Assembly (NCBI GenBank): GCA_013115135.1
Contig: JABANP010000031.1
Span: 1 to 64,000, forward strand
Length of the DNA stretch: 64,000 nt
Direction of reading: 5' to 3'
DNA from: Perkinsus olseni
Lineage: Eukaryota; Perkinsozoa; Perkinsida; Perkinsidae
Positions 34,390 through 46,400 of this stretch are shown here, piece by piece. Made by a program: the position numbers and the translations under genes. Each line of letters starts with the position of its first letter. The stretch's first letter is position 1. The notes under the pieces were generated by a model that did no database searches, was not told where the DNA came from, and saw only the letters and a list, made by a program, of their open reading frames with translations.

Positions 34390-37350
34390 TTATTGGGCAG
34401 TAGCGAGTTGTCTGGTAGGAATCGTAATCGATCGCGCGATCGATTCGGCCAACTTGGGGTTGGCAAGATATACTTCATCGAACACTCTATCGGCGACGTT
34501 AAGGGCTTCTTTGGCTCCTTCACACGTGGCGATCCACTCGTCGGGGATCTGTTCCACGCCGTACCTAAAAACAACATCATCATGAGTCATGGAAAAATCA
34601 GCTTCGCTCCGCCGCATCAATTTCCCACGACCAATGCGGGCCGTAATATTTTAGCCGAATAAAATCATCATGATACCAAGCAATAGATGATCGGGAAAAA
34701 TCGATGAACAGTTGACTTACGTCGCTCCGGCCAAGGCACCAGCGAGGCATCCGTTGGCTCGAGTGTCGCCGCCGCAGCTGATGGCCCAGCTCAGAATCAG
34801 ATGCATCTCTAAAAATACTGCCGGTGGGGATAGAACCCGGGACCTCTCGGTAGAAGAGCTACAACCTTACCGTTTTGACCAAGCGTTGGGCTAGCATTTG
34901 CTGTCTCTTCATAGAACTCTTGAGCAAGATCAATCCTATTGCTTGCGTTGAGGATGTTAGGAGAGAACGTAGACGGGTCCAAAGACACTCCGCCCATTTC
35001 AGTAGTCCTGAAGAATCCAACCCATGATTTCGTGGCGCGCGAAAACCAATTCACCGACGCTCTTCACCACAATTCGACACCATTAATACAGTAATTGTGT
35101 TCAAGAGTATGGACGCTCATCTTGCTATCTTGCTCTCTCTCTTATTTTCTCAAATCGCTGTCATAGCCAGTTAATTTCTACCATCTCAAGCAGTATACAC
35201 CCTTCGTCAAAGTCCACCGTATCTTGCGTTCTACAAGTACGTCTCAGCGCTACCGCATTAGCTGCAACAATTGCGTGGCTCAATCGAAGATCTCGCTCGC
35301 CCGAAAATTCCGAAAGATGTGCCACAATTCTCATCAGCGCCCGAGATAGGTTAACCCACAGCACATCAGAGAGGAGAATCTTACTCGTCTTTGCCGTGGA
35401 CCTCTTCCCCAACCTCAGCTTGCTTCATGGAGAAGGCAACCACTGGCAGGGTCGTGCTGGCCATGGCGCTTTGACCGATCTACACAGAGAAAAATGTCGC
35501 GCGCCACGAAATTATTGAGGACCTACCCTGGCGGCGAGTCGCTTCTGTTCGTTCATAGAAATCTCATCGTAGTTGGCAGGAGTCGCCAACTGGAGGGCAG
35601 ATGCCGTACTGAGAGGACAGATACTCAATAGGTCGAAGCGAGGTTGTAACGGAAGGAAAGATACTCAATAGGTCGAAGCAAGGTTGTGGCGAGAGGAAAG
35701 ATACTCAATAGGTCGAAGCGAGGTTGTAACGAGACGAAAGATACTCAATAGGTTGAAGCGAGGTTGTAACGAGACGAAAGATACTCCATAGGTCGAAGCG
35801 AGGTTGTAACGAGACGAAAGATACTCAATAGGTTGAAGCGAGGTTGTAACGAGACGAAAGATACTCCATAGGTCGAAGCGAGGTTGTGACGAGAGGAAAG
35901 ATACTCAACGGGTCGAAGCGAGATAGAAAAAAATAAAAAGATACTCAATGCCCACCCTCCCTTACGCAATATCCTTAATCCCAGTCGGATCGAATATTCC
36001 GCTTTTCAGTGCACTCCTCGCAGAATCTGTCAACATCTTCGCCTTGCCCTTCGCCACCTCATGAACTGGTACGGCGTCCGCCAACTGACCAGACAACACC
36101 ACCATCGCGCTTGCAACGCTCGAAAAAAGATCTTCATCTCATTCACGCACATTTCCGAAAAGAGAAAATTTATATAAAACAACGAAGTGAGCGCTTTACG
36201 GTGGTCGGACAAAGCTGCACCAGTGACGTAAAGAGCGCTCGAAAAAAACAATTTCCATACCACAATTTTCTCGCAAGTCACGGGGGGAAGAACAGGAAGC
36301 GTGTCCTCTCCACTAACAAGTGGCTTCGCGGAAAAAGTCAGTTCAGAATATTTGTTCCAGCAGAAAATGCACAAAAAACATGATGTGTCGAACTGCGCAC
36401 AGCAAAGATTCTACCTACCATCTGAAAGATTCTTTCGTATTCGCTATCCGGGAATAGCGCAGCTGGCAAACTCCTGATCATCACGGTATTGCCACGAAGA
36501 GTGCTGGACTTGGGAGCCTCGCCAGAAAGGACCTGGCCCGAAATCGATCGCGCGATCGATTATCATATCATATTACCGAGCCCAAACCAGCTCCCCATTT
36601 CAAGTGGTTCATGTCGGGATCGTTTATCAAATCTACAAAAGTCCGTCGAAGAGTCGCGCTATCTCCTCCGTCGAGCGCGTTCTTGGTCGCTTCTAGCATC
36701 TAAGGTCGACCCATGCAAGATACAAAAAGGTTGACGACCATTACCATATAGCCGTTGCACGACAGCCTGAACAACCATTTACCCGCCGAGAGCTTGGCCA
36801 GCGACGGCGCCAGAGCTCGGTAGGAAATCGATTCGGCCACTTCCACCATCGGTAGCGCATCAACCCCAACATCATTGAACCTATTCCGTGACAGTCACGA
36901 ATCAACCTCAAGATACGCGAGTAATTACATCAGTAGTTGTACTCATTTGAAAAAGATAGAAAATTTTCCGGAAAAATGGGGAGCGAAACTCAAAAAGGAC
37001 GCAAGTGCGCTCTCCGACTCGTTTACTCCGAAAAAGAGATAAATCCAGCTTCCCGAAATCACCTCAAAAAACCCGAGTATACTCATATTCCCTAAGGCCA
37101 AAAAAATACGCTTCAACATGCAAAGGGTCAAAGCTCTTTGGCAAATATAAAATAAATCTCCGCGCTTCCCAGGCACGGTCGAATGATATCTTCAGGTCGA
37201 GCCTGCAAGATACAAGATAGGTCAAGATACTCACCTCGTGCCAAAACAATCTCCAATGATGCCGCCCAGAAGCATCCCTCTAATCCTTGACTGCAGCACG
37301 CTCAAGTTAGCACTCATAAGAGGAAGGCTCTTGCCAACTGCAGACGACAT
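34390..37350 (-). CDS. ADP-ribosylglycohydrolase (ARH) family protein, first metal motif lost
   Basis: Eleven exons: 37350-37235, 36880-36745, 36699-36577, 36517-36419, 36237-36200, 36118-35966, 35608-35527, 35479-35385, 35007-34871, 34808-34721 and 34564-34390 (413 codons plus TAA). Exon 5 is the least certain. The N-terminal RIRGMLLGGIIGDCFGTR matches the ARH opening (R-x-R-G-x-L-x-G-x-x-x-G-D), and the C-terminal part shows SCGGDTRANGCLAGALAG, then YGVEQIPDEW as in ARH3. Family enzymes remove ADP-ribose from proteins or O-acetyl-ADP-ribose with two Mg ions. Here the expected T-D-D motif aligns with SCN (RLSCNGYMM), while GGDT is kept, so catalysis is doubtful. The gene ends 300 bp before the DNAI2 start. 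Intron 6 is filled by a 40-bp minisatellite, intron 7 is a 47-nt copy of the AATTTCGTGGCGCGCG class and intron 9 is tRNA-like. Confidence 0.85.
35611..35950 (-). repeat. 40-bp minisatellite filling an intron
   Basis: ATACTCAATAGGT recurs with exact 40-bp spacing at 35621, 35661, 35701, 35741, 35781, 35821, 35861 and 35901, with a partial ninth unit at 35941. The array occupies almost all of ARH intron 6 (35609-35965). Confidence 0.95.
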
Positions 37351-37636
37351 CCGGAAAATAGTAGGAAAAACAGATGAGGAACTGCAGCAATGCGCATTGA
37401 GGAAGTGCAAGATGCGCCAAGAATGCAAGATCCCAACTCAAGTCCTGGTTGACGTAAGCTCTACTTCGTAGAGAGACCGATATACGATTGTTAGAGCAAC
37501 AGCACTATTTGGTGGAACAAACAGTCACTTCGTGGTGTTATCAGGAACTGGAAACATATATCTGACACGCGAACCGTAGAGCACTGCGCCTTCCACAACA
37601 AGACCCTCGGTTCTATCCCCGCACCCCGCATTTTTA

Positions 37637-39538
37637 TTACAGTAGCCGCCTCTCGGCGTCTTCTTCGTCCTCATCTCCTTCCTCAAGAACTTCCATGCGG
37701 CCTTCTGGATACTCATCGAACAGCAAATCGAACATGTACTGATCTTCGAGCATCGACCCACGGTACTCATACACCTGAGGCGTATCTTCGAGTATCCAAC
37801 CTCAATGCGAAGAACCAGCATCGAGCTAGGATACTCATACACGTGAGGCGTATCTTCGAGTATCCAACCTCAATGCGAAGAACCAGCATCGAGCTAGGAT
37901 ACTCATACACGTGAGGCGTATCTTTGCGTATCCAAGACCGACTCGAGACCGATAGCAGTGAGAAGCGATACGCATAATGAAAACTCAGAACCCTGTCCTC
38001 CTGTTTTCAAGAAGGCTTTTTTCGTTCGTTTTTTAGCTTTTTTCCGTATCCGAGGTGGACCCACGAAAAAACAGAAAGAGGAGAATATCCTTCGAATTAT
38101 TTCAACAGTACTCTCCCAAGTAGGTGGTATCCTATTCTGCAATAAGCACGCATGCACATAAGATACGCCAGAGGAAGCAAATTCCTCAACCGCCGCACAC
38201 TTCCTCATAGACCAAGCACGTCATTTTCGGCCCCAACCAACTCTTCGGTCACGCGAACGAAGAAAAGTAAGAAATAGCACTCCCTGGAGAGGTGTCACTG
38301 CGCCACGAAATTGCCCTTCTCCTATTACGATGAGGACCTTCCCGCCAGGCTTCACTGTCTTTCTTATAGTCTGCATGAGGGCTTCATAGACATCTTCCCC
38401 CTGTTTATAGAGTACCTATTAAAACGGCAAAGGCGCTACTGGGACAAATACGATGTGTCCCTCCGCGCAGCGATTTATGCTACAATCACTAGTTCAATAG
38501 AATGAAAAGGAAAGCGACGCCTGAGAACTAACGCCCATGAATTTCTCACTACTGGCTCGATTCAGCGCAATCTATTATGTTCGTAAAACTAACAGTGCCC
38601 GTTCTTTCCCGCGCGCCACAAAATTGCTCCCATAACTAGCAATAATCAACCTCAAGATACTACCTCGCAGCACAGTATAACATCATACTGCTTTCGAGGA
38701 AGCTCATCAACAGCCACCATATCCCCCCAAGGACAGGCATGCACCTGTGAAAACACCATCGCCTTGAACAAAATCTTGCAATCTTGCCCTCACTTGAACT
38801 TCCTCAACGCTCTCAAGGCCATTACAACGGCAGCTTTCTCGTAGCCGCTTAAGTCCTTCGGACAGGTCAGTCAGAGTTACCGACTTTGCCCCCATCATGT
38901 AGCTCGCGATGCCTCCGAACCCCGTGCCTGAATGATGCATGTAGCGCGCGCCATGGTAATCGATTTGGCGATACTCTACTACCACTCCCGAGCTCCAAAA
39001 CGTCCTTTCCTCGGACGATTTCCGGGCGCAGTGACAGATAGTCCGCAAAACACCGAGCTGCCGGCCAGAGCATCCAACCTAAGATGGGATCATAGAGGTT
39101 AACCTGACCCGGAAAGATACTCTTAGGTCTGCACGAACACACTCGACCCTATTCGTATCTTGCCATGGACAACGACAAGATATCCTCAACAAACCTAGTA
39201 GGATTGCAGGCTGGTTCCACATGGCTTCTACACGAGATAGGCCCACAGCTCAGACCCAAAAATTTGGCGATTTTCCGAAATTTCCGTAAAACTTCTCGAT
39301 GTGAGAAAAACTACCGAAATCCCCCAACACTACCAGTCGGATCTCTGTCGTCATTCGAGATCTCCTGCGGTATGATGACGCTGAATTCTGACAAACGGAA
39401 AATATTAAAAGCAAATCTACATCGCTTCGCTCCGCTCAATTTCCCAGAATTATCACTTTTTCCATCAGATTCTCCATCGTAGGTTCTGAAGCCGTTGGCT
39501 CTTACTGGACCGTCATCATGGAGACCGGCAAATGACAT
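37637..39538 (-). CDS. METTL21/EEF2KMT-like lysine methyltransferase
   Basis: Supported exons are 39538-39457, 39387-39334, 39078-38986, 38927-38794, 38744-38664, one from 38415 to about 38.3 kb, and the last 37774-37637 (TAA). The join between the last two is unresolved. The protein has the class-I SAM fold of Methyltransf_16: WMLWPAARCFADYL, motif I VLELGSGTGFGGIASYMM, post-I VTLTDLSEGLKRLRESCRCN, then ACPWGD, YDVILCCEVLY and PGGKVLIVIGE. The W-P and D-P-T-G segments before motif I fit protein-lysine methyltransferases of elongation factors and chaperones; the exact substrate is not readable. The C-terminus is very acidic (EEGDEDEEDAERR). Intron 1 contains GAGCGGAGCGAAGC. The last exon's acceptor lies in a 68-bp tandem repeat. 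Confidence 0.85.
37765..37935 (-). repeat. 68-bp tandem repeat across a 3' splice site
   Basis: Units start at 37765, 37833 and 37901 (partial). The exon-proximal unit reads CACCTGAGG, giving the acceptor CCTCAG on the reverse strand. The others read CACGTGAGG and lack the AG. Confidence 0.88.
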
Positions 39539-40410
39539 AACAGGATCAACTAAAAGTATCTTTAGATTGCGTCCGTTACCACCTTCAACTACGAGATACT
39601 TCCATCAGATTCCGCTCAGTAGACAGAAAAGTGCCTTCTCGTCACAGGGAGGTTTCTACTGTGCCGAAATATCTGAGGAGCCGACAATGCCGTCGGGTTC
39701 CGTACCATAAAAACCCCTACACAAGCTGCCTCGGAACTTAACGCAATTGATGGCCATTAGCCTAGGACTGGCACCTGTGATACACGTTCGCCTACCACAC
39801 GACTCGGTCAAAGTCTTTATTCGGGATTGATTATTTTCTAGTACCACACCTTCCCCTCCTCCCAACTCAAGTCTACTCATAAGGACAACAGTAAGGGTAA
39901 TATACATGTTGAACAGCGTCTCCAGTCAATTAGTATGAATAAATCCAACGCCTCGAATATACCGACCAACCTAAAAAATGTCTCACGCGGGGATTGAACC
40001 CGCGACCTCTCCTACCGGAGTCGCAACCGCGGCCCCAGCGGGCTGTATCAACTCCCGAGTTCTCCCTCCTCCTGACGGCGGCGTCCGGAAAACTCGAGAC
40101 CGCGACCTCGATCGACCTGATAACCCAACTGTCAGCAAAAATCGGGTAATTTCGTGGCGCGCGGGAAACAGTGAGAGTAAAATTTTTTGAGTGCAAACGA
40201 ACCCAGATTCCCGAGGCCGAAGAAACTCTAGATCCCGAAATTTGTCGCGCGCCACGAAATTAGACGACCGTACATTATAAGATCCTCACCTGCGCTAGAG
40301 CTTCTAATGCGTGAGCTAGATGCCGATGCCGCTCGCTCTATGACGCTCCTTGCATGCTTGAGATACCTGCCCGGAGGTCTCCGGTTCGAACCCACCCAAC
40401 GACATTTCTC
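39539..40410. other. no confident gene; MITE-like palindromic element and tRNA-like stretch
   Basis: On the reverse strand at about 39.98-40.03 kb a T-arm-like GCGGGTTCAATCCCCGC is followed by a T run (ACATTTTTT). Another T-arm-like GGTTCGAACC lies on the plus strand near 40.38 kb. See the separate entry for 40147-40262. Confidence 0.4.
40147..40262. mobile_element. 116-bp MITE-like element with 17-bp inverted ends (AATTTCGTGGCGCGCG family)
   Basis: TAATTTCGTGGCGCGCG at 40147-40163 is the exact reverse complement of CGCGCGCCACGAAATTA at 40246-40262. Both ends carry TA, which may be the target duplication. Single arms of this repeat occur in at least ten other places, mostly in introns. Confidence 0.85.
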
Positions 40411-43400
40411 CTACCGATCGATCTGCGACTCCTCTCCTTCCATGCTAGGGATGTTGATGACCGTTTCAGTTTCACCGCTAGCCTGAAAATCTATGTCAAA
40501 AGCGCGCGCCCGCGTGATCGATTGAAACTCACTCCTAGGGTTGTGAAATGACGAGGTTCGTAACCTCCACCTGTACGGACCATGTAGGTTAAATTAGACA
40601 GATGTTCCGCATCGTGTGGTACCGATCCTGCGTAAAATCTGCACGCTCACACCAACCAAAGATACTCCCACCTTCGCCAACAAATCGATCAATCAGCTCC
40701 TGTGTGAACTCCGCCAATTTCGCTAGCGTATCCTTCATCCTCTCCACCACTTCCTTCTGTTCACCCAGCGATGACTCTGTCGATGCGCAGCTAAACAGAA
40801 AAATATGGTCTAGCGGAGCGAAGCACAACACGTGTAATCACAAGCTGTCAGCGTTTCGAAAAATGAAACTGCTTCGCTCCGCTAAATTCACCAGGAGGGA
40901 TCGCTACAACTGCTGAACTCTCCAAACCCCTTCACCTGTACGAAGTTCAAAACCGATCCGATTGATTAGACCGCAAACACCTTAGAAGCATCCGGCGCGA
41001 ATCGAACCTCCGCCCTTTAGCATCACAGCCCAACCGCATTACCACTGCTCCAACTTGCGACTCTTCTCCTCAGCCTCTCTCAACTGTGTCGTCAGTAACT
41101 CAACCTTCCCCCCAATGGATGCATCTAATAACGAACATACCGACAATATCTGTAATGATGATTCCCAGGTTCCCTCCCCCTTCCCATTACCGAGTTGTTT
41201 GGAATGGTTCTGTGTCTCCAAAACCGCCGCGTCCATCTCCGACCTGTCCGCCTTGGCCGACTCCAACTGCTGATACAATTTATGTAATTCGAGAGCATCT
41301 GAAGTACATTCATGTACATTATAGGTCAACCCCAGGATACCCCGAGAATCTCAACTATAAACTCCTAAACTATCCAGAGAGAAGTGCACCCGTCAGAATC
41401 AACCAAACAGAAAGCGACTCCACCCGAAATCTGCCAGCATCAACCTTGGATTCCCGAAGATACGCCTACTCACCGCGAGTACACTGAAGAACCATCTCCT
41501 TAGTCGCATATTCCCTCGGCAACGCCACTTCCTTAACCTCCCGCACCGCTGCAAACGCAGCCTCTATTCCTTCACGCAACTACACAGAAGCAATCACGTC
41601 ACTTGCAATCTTGCATTTCCTCAACGCTCACCTCGATCAGTCTTCCCTCTATCATCTCTCTCGGACTGCTAGCTCTGCTACTACTGCTCCTGCTCGAAAC
41701 GTTTGCGACCACCCCTTCGTCACCCGAAGGCCCAGCCGCTGCGGGTGGGAGGGTATCCATGTGACGGATCCACTCTTCGACCTCTTCTATGCGAGCTTCT
41801 AATGGTTGAAGCGTATCTTAGCCAAGTCAATCAAGACGCGCTCCGCCGCATCGCATCAGTCAACTGGGAGTGTTGGGTGAGACTGTGGTGTAAATTAGCC
41901 CGAGACCCGAAGACCAGCAGACATCGCCAGGATGTCCAACACACTTCGGGCCAGCGGCCAATACAACACCGCAGTCACATTGCCTGGCACGCAAGCACAC
42001 AGGCAATGTCTCCCAGATAACTAACCAAGGGTAAAGAAAAATTTCCTCGGAACCGGCCCGGAAGACCTTCTCACGCCGGGTTCCGCTCCTTAACCACGAA
42101 CGCAACATATCGTTGCTACCACTTTGGTCGATTACGGGGGCGCGCGAATAGCTCGCGCACAAACGATGCTTGCTACGCTTGCTTGAACTTGCTCCAGGCA
42201 AAGCCCGGACCTTCACTCAAGACGCGCTCCGCCGCATCGCATCAGTCAACTGGGAGTGTTGGGTGAGACTGTGGTGTAAATTAGCCCGAGACCCGAAGAC
42301 CAGCAGACATCGCCAGGATGTCCAACACACTTCGGGCCAGCGGCCAATACAACACCGCAGTCACATTGCCTGGCACGCAAGCACACAGGCAATGTCTCCC
42401 AGCACTCACCCAACAATCCACACGTGACTGTCCCCCTGGAGCACTACCCGGGATCGCCAACCCGACAAACCCTACCGTTAAACCACCCGGTGGTACCCAC
42501 CGCAAGGCCAGCAATCCGAGGCCACAACAACACTACTAGTGCTACACTGCTCCTGCGCTCAGGACACCGTTCAAGCAAGCGGAGGTCTAAGGATGTGTCA
42601 GAGAGCAAGCACAACACCCAAGTATTGCAAACACTATACTCCGCACAGAAGCATCACATGATGCGATGTGAGTCACATCAAAGACACAAAAGCCCATCAC
42701 TCCGCACACGAAGCATCGGTGGTCCTCAGAAACGGGAAGCACAACACCATGATCGCACCAGCAAATTACGCAGGCGAGCCAAGAATTTCTGCAGCATGTC
42801 CTCTGCACTGCCGCTGTATCTCAGGAAGTCCATACTCCTCCCAAGTTCGTGACCTCCAGTTGCCCGCAACCCGAACCTGCTCCGCCGGAACATTGTTAGC
42901 CAGCAGAGCGCAAGCACCCGAACGCCTCATGCTATGGCCGGTAATGTTAGGAATATCCCAAGACAAAACCTTCGAAGGAAACTCGGCAGATAAGAAGGCT
43001 CGCAGCTCCTTCCCGAAAGTGGCGCTCTTTAACGAAGGAAAGATACACTCATCCCCACCCTCGACGCGTGTTCGACAAGCACTGACCAAGTAATGAGCTA
43101 TGCACCACGTCCTTCTACAAAACATAAGGTCTGCCGCTCCTCGCGAGAAGCAGTCTTGGTATCGTGGAAGATTACAGAGACCAGCAACCCCTCAGAGCTC
43201 GACTCCCAAGAAATGTCCGCACGAATGAGGCCGGGCAACTGGTCGAAGCGGAGCATAAAGATCGACGCCACCAACACGGCAGAACGAAGCTGATCACGCA
43301 AACCACCGGGAGTGAGCTGCATGTCCGCGAGAGATTGAAGGCATTCCTGACATAAAGGCGCGGCCTGCTTCTTCGGCTTGTCCTTATCCAAGAGGATACG

Positions 43401-46400
43401 ATCAGCACTAGCCAGAGCTCGAGAAATCAGAGCCTCCCCTTCTGGTGGGATGCTCTTGCCAGTTCGAACCACACCCATCGTTCGCACCGCCGAAGTATAC
43501 TCCCGTACTGTGCCAGAAGTGATCTACCGGCTCCCAGGGAGCCCCCTGTCAGCCCACGAATAAAAGAGACTAATCGCTCGGGAGTGACCGGGTTCGAAGG
43601 AGATATAGTACCAAACCCCATCTCGTAAAAACGCAGAGGTGTCTGATAAGAGGCCATAGTCCTGGGTTTAAGAGAGTACTCCAGGAGACGGGAGTTGGCT
43701 CTCGCTCGATCCTCCGGAGTCGCCGCCGTCTCTGCCGCATAAACTCGAGCAAATGAGAAGGAAGTTGAGACTTCTTGGGCATCAAATACAGAGGAGCCTG
43801 TGCAAGACCCACAATCCCATTCAATCGAGTTCCTCCCCGCCAACCCAAGCAGTACTACGTCAGAAGCAGCATAGCAGATGATGATAATACTACGAGCCGC
43901 CGTCAGGACAATGTAACAGGTTCCTGACAGGTACGTCCAGCCTGACGGGGCACTAGCAAGAACCGACGCACGGGCAGATCTGCTAATCACATCAGCAGTA
44001 ACATTGCGAATCCCGGCAATAGGGGGGGGGAATCTCGCAGGGCTAGAAACCGATGCTCTAACGGATGCGGCTGCAGAGTTCTGAACGCAGAAGTCACATC
44101 GAATTCGGCCAGAGCCGATCCCGGACCCACTTCGCGCAGTAACAGACGTATCTGGGGAAGGCCGGGGTACAACGCAGCCGTCAGCATGCGTGACGCATGG
44201 TTGACCCCCGACGTCCTGTAGTTCTTGATGATACGAATCTTGCTGTGAGCAGGGTCTTTCCAGACGACATTGGCCTGACTTATCCCCAGTCCCCCAATCT
44301 TCCGAACTCCGATCTATTTACAGATATTATCTTCCCGGTCTCAAGCTCACGCTGTATCTGCTCATTGAGTAGGTTAGCCATGACGCTGTCATCGGCTTGC
44401 GGACGAGAGGGAGGAGATCACTATCGGGCAGACCTTTCCACCGTATGACCTCAGGCTCCCCTGGGCGAAGAGATTGTTCATGGAAGGCTGGCCATGTCCG
44501 CAGATCCTCGGGGAAGGGGACGCTGAGCCCCAGCGGCATGCCACTCATCGCCACCGCAGCAATACCACAATCCTCGGGGCCTTCTCCTGGCCACGTGACC
44601 CTTGACTCCAGCAATCTGCCACGGATCGGCGAGATCGGTGAAGCAGACTGTAGAAGCGTTTCGGAGCTACCCAAACCCGTGGACTCCAGCAAGCGAGCGA
44701 GAGTGGCAGCTAATTGCTCGGATTCACACTCGATCCCCAATGCGACCCACTTGTTCGCCATCTCGGTCTGTTCCAACCTCGAAGCTTGCTCATAACGGAG
44801 CAGGAAATTCCGCACCTCAGGACGCCTAACCCAGGCCTCCGCCTTGGCTCGGACGGCCTTCGCAAGAAACCAAGGATAGCTTCTCTTACCGTGGTGAGAA
44901 TGCGATATCTCCATCCCACTGAGAGAGGTCAGGGAACCCAGTACCATCTACTGGTGGGATCGACTCAGGAGGAAAAGAAGCGAACACGTCGGGAGTGTTA
45001 GCCTCCCAGGAGTGAAGTGTAGAGCTCCCACCTACATCGTCGTGTTGTGGCGAACTGGTCGAAGAGGCGACCGGCAAGGGCGGGATCGGCCGATCAGTCT
45101 CCGCCGCCCTCGCGCGCTTAGCACGATAACGGGCACGATTCTTGCGCCTGCCCTCCACGGAGCGCTCCCCAGGAACCATGCGGAACCCCAAGCACAACTA
45201 ACGAACCTGGGGCATTGAGCTCCACTCGCTGAACTCAAACCGGGAGTGCATAAAAACGATCATAAGTAGAGTCGGAATCAATTAAAGATGCGAGAGAACC
45301 AGCGCAGCTCAGTGCCGCTGCTTCTTGCCGGGAGGCTGCCGCTTTGAATCCGCGCCATCTTTTTCATGGCTTCTCGGGGGCCACGGGCACTTACGGATTT
45401 TGAGCAGCGGGCACTGACCACGAGTATGGGGGCAGTCGCCTGGCGGGACATGCTTCCCTTTCTCATCCGCACTTGGTGAAGATGTCGAAGTAGAACTTGT
45501 GGTGGCACTACCAGGGCTACTTTGCGCTCCAACGGCTGGGGTCAGCGTTCTCGTAGCCTCATTGAGAGCTTCCTGGTCCACCGCATTCCCAAGCAAACGG
45601 ATGGTTGCCAGAGACAGCGAGATCTTCTCCCTTTCCGCCAAAGCGAAAGCTCTACCACTCAACGAGCGGCGAAAAAAGGCGCATCATAACCCACCACCGC
45701 GGCTTCTCCATGCACCATGCAGATCCTGCATAGCTGCTGCACATATTGGAGGATCCAAGGACCCGCCTCGAGGCCCACGCTCACGTCAACACAAAGTAAT
45801 ACTGGTAGTAGTCCGTACAATAGTTCACAGAGGCGCTTGGGCTGACGACCGGCAGCCGCAGTTTCTGGAATCCATTGGATAGCACCGTTGACATCCAACA
45901 CTGGTTTCTTGCCCAACGAAGCACAGTCAGCACCTAGTTTTATCTCCCGGTAGGTGGAAGGGGACTCGGCAATCAGTTTCACCGTGGCCTGGTCTGCTAC
46001 CAGCCCCGGAGAAGCAACCCCACCGTAACGCTTGGAGACCCTCTCCATGTACTCGATCTGGCCGTTCGCAGTTGGGCCTTGCTTCCCCAAGGAAGCCTTG
46101 GCCGCTTACTGGAGAGCGGCTTCAACCCTCAACCCGCGGACTAGGCGTTGCTGGGTTTGGTCAGCCGTCTCGTTCTCAGCCGGCGGGCAAAGGACGTCAA
46201 CCACCGTCCTCTTCAACACCTCTGGCTTGGACACGAGGACAGGGATGTCCGATACAGCCATATCGATGGCCTGAAGCCTCTCTATGATAGCATCACGCAG
46301 AACCACTGGGCAGCTGGCTGGCATGATCGCGAGGAAGGCTTCGGTTCCTCTGGCGTTGGCGTTGGCCATGGGAACGAGCGGAGGACAATTAAAACTGAAA

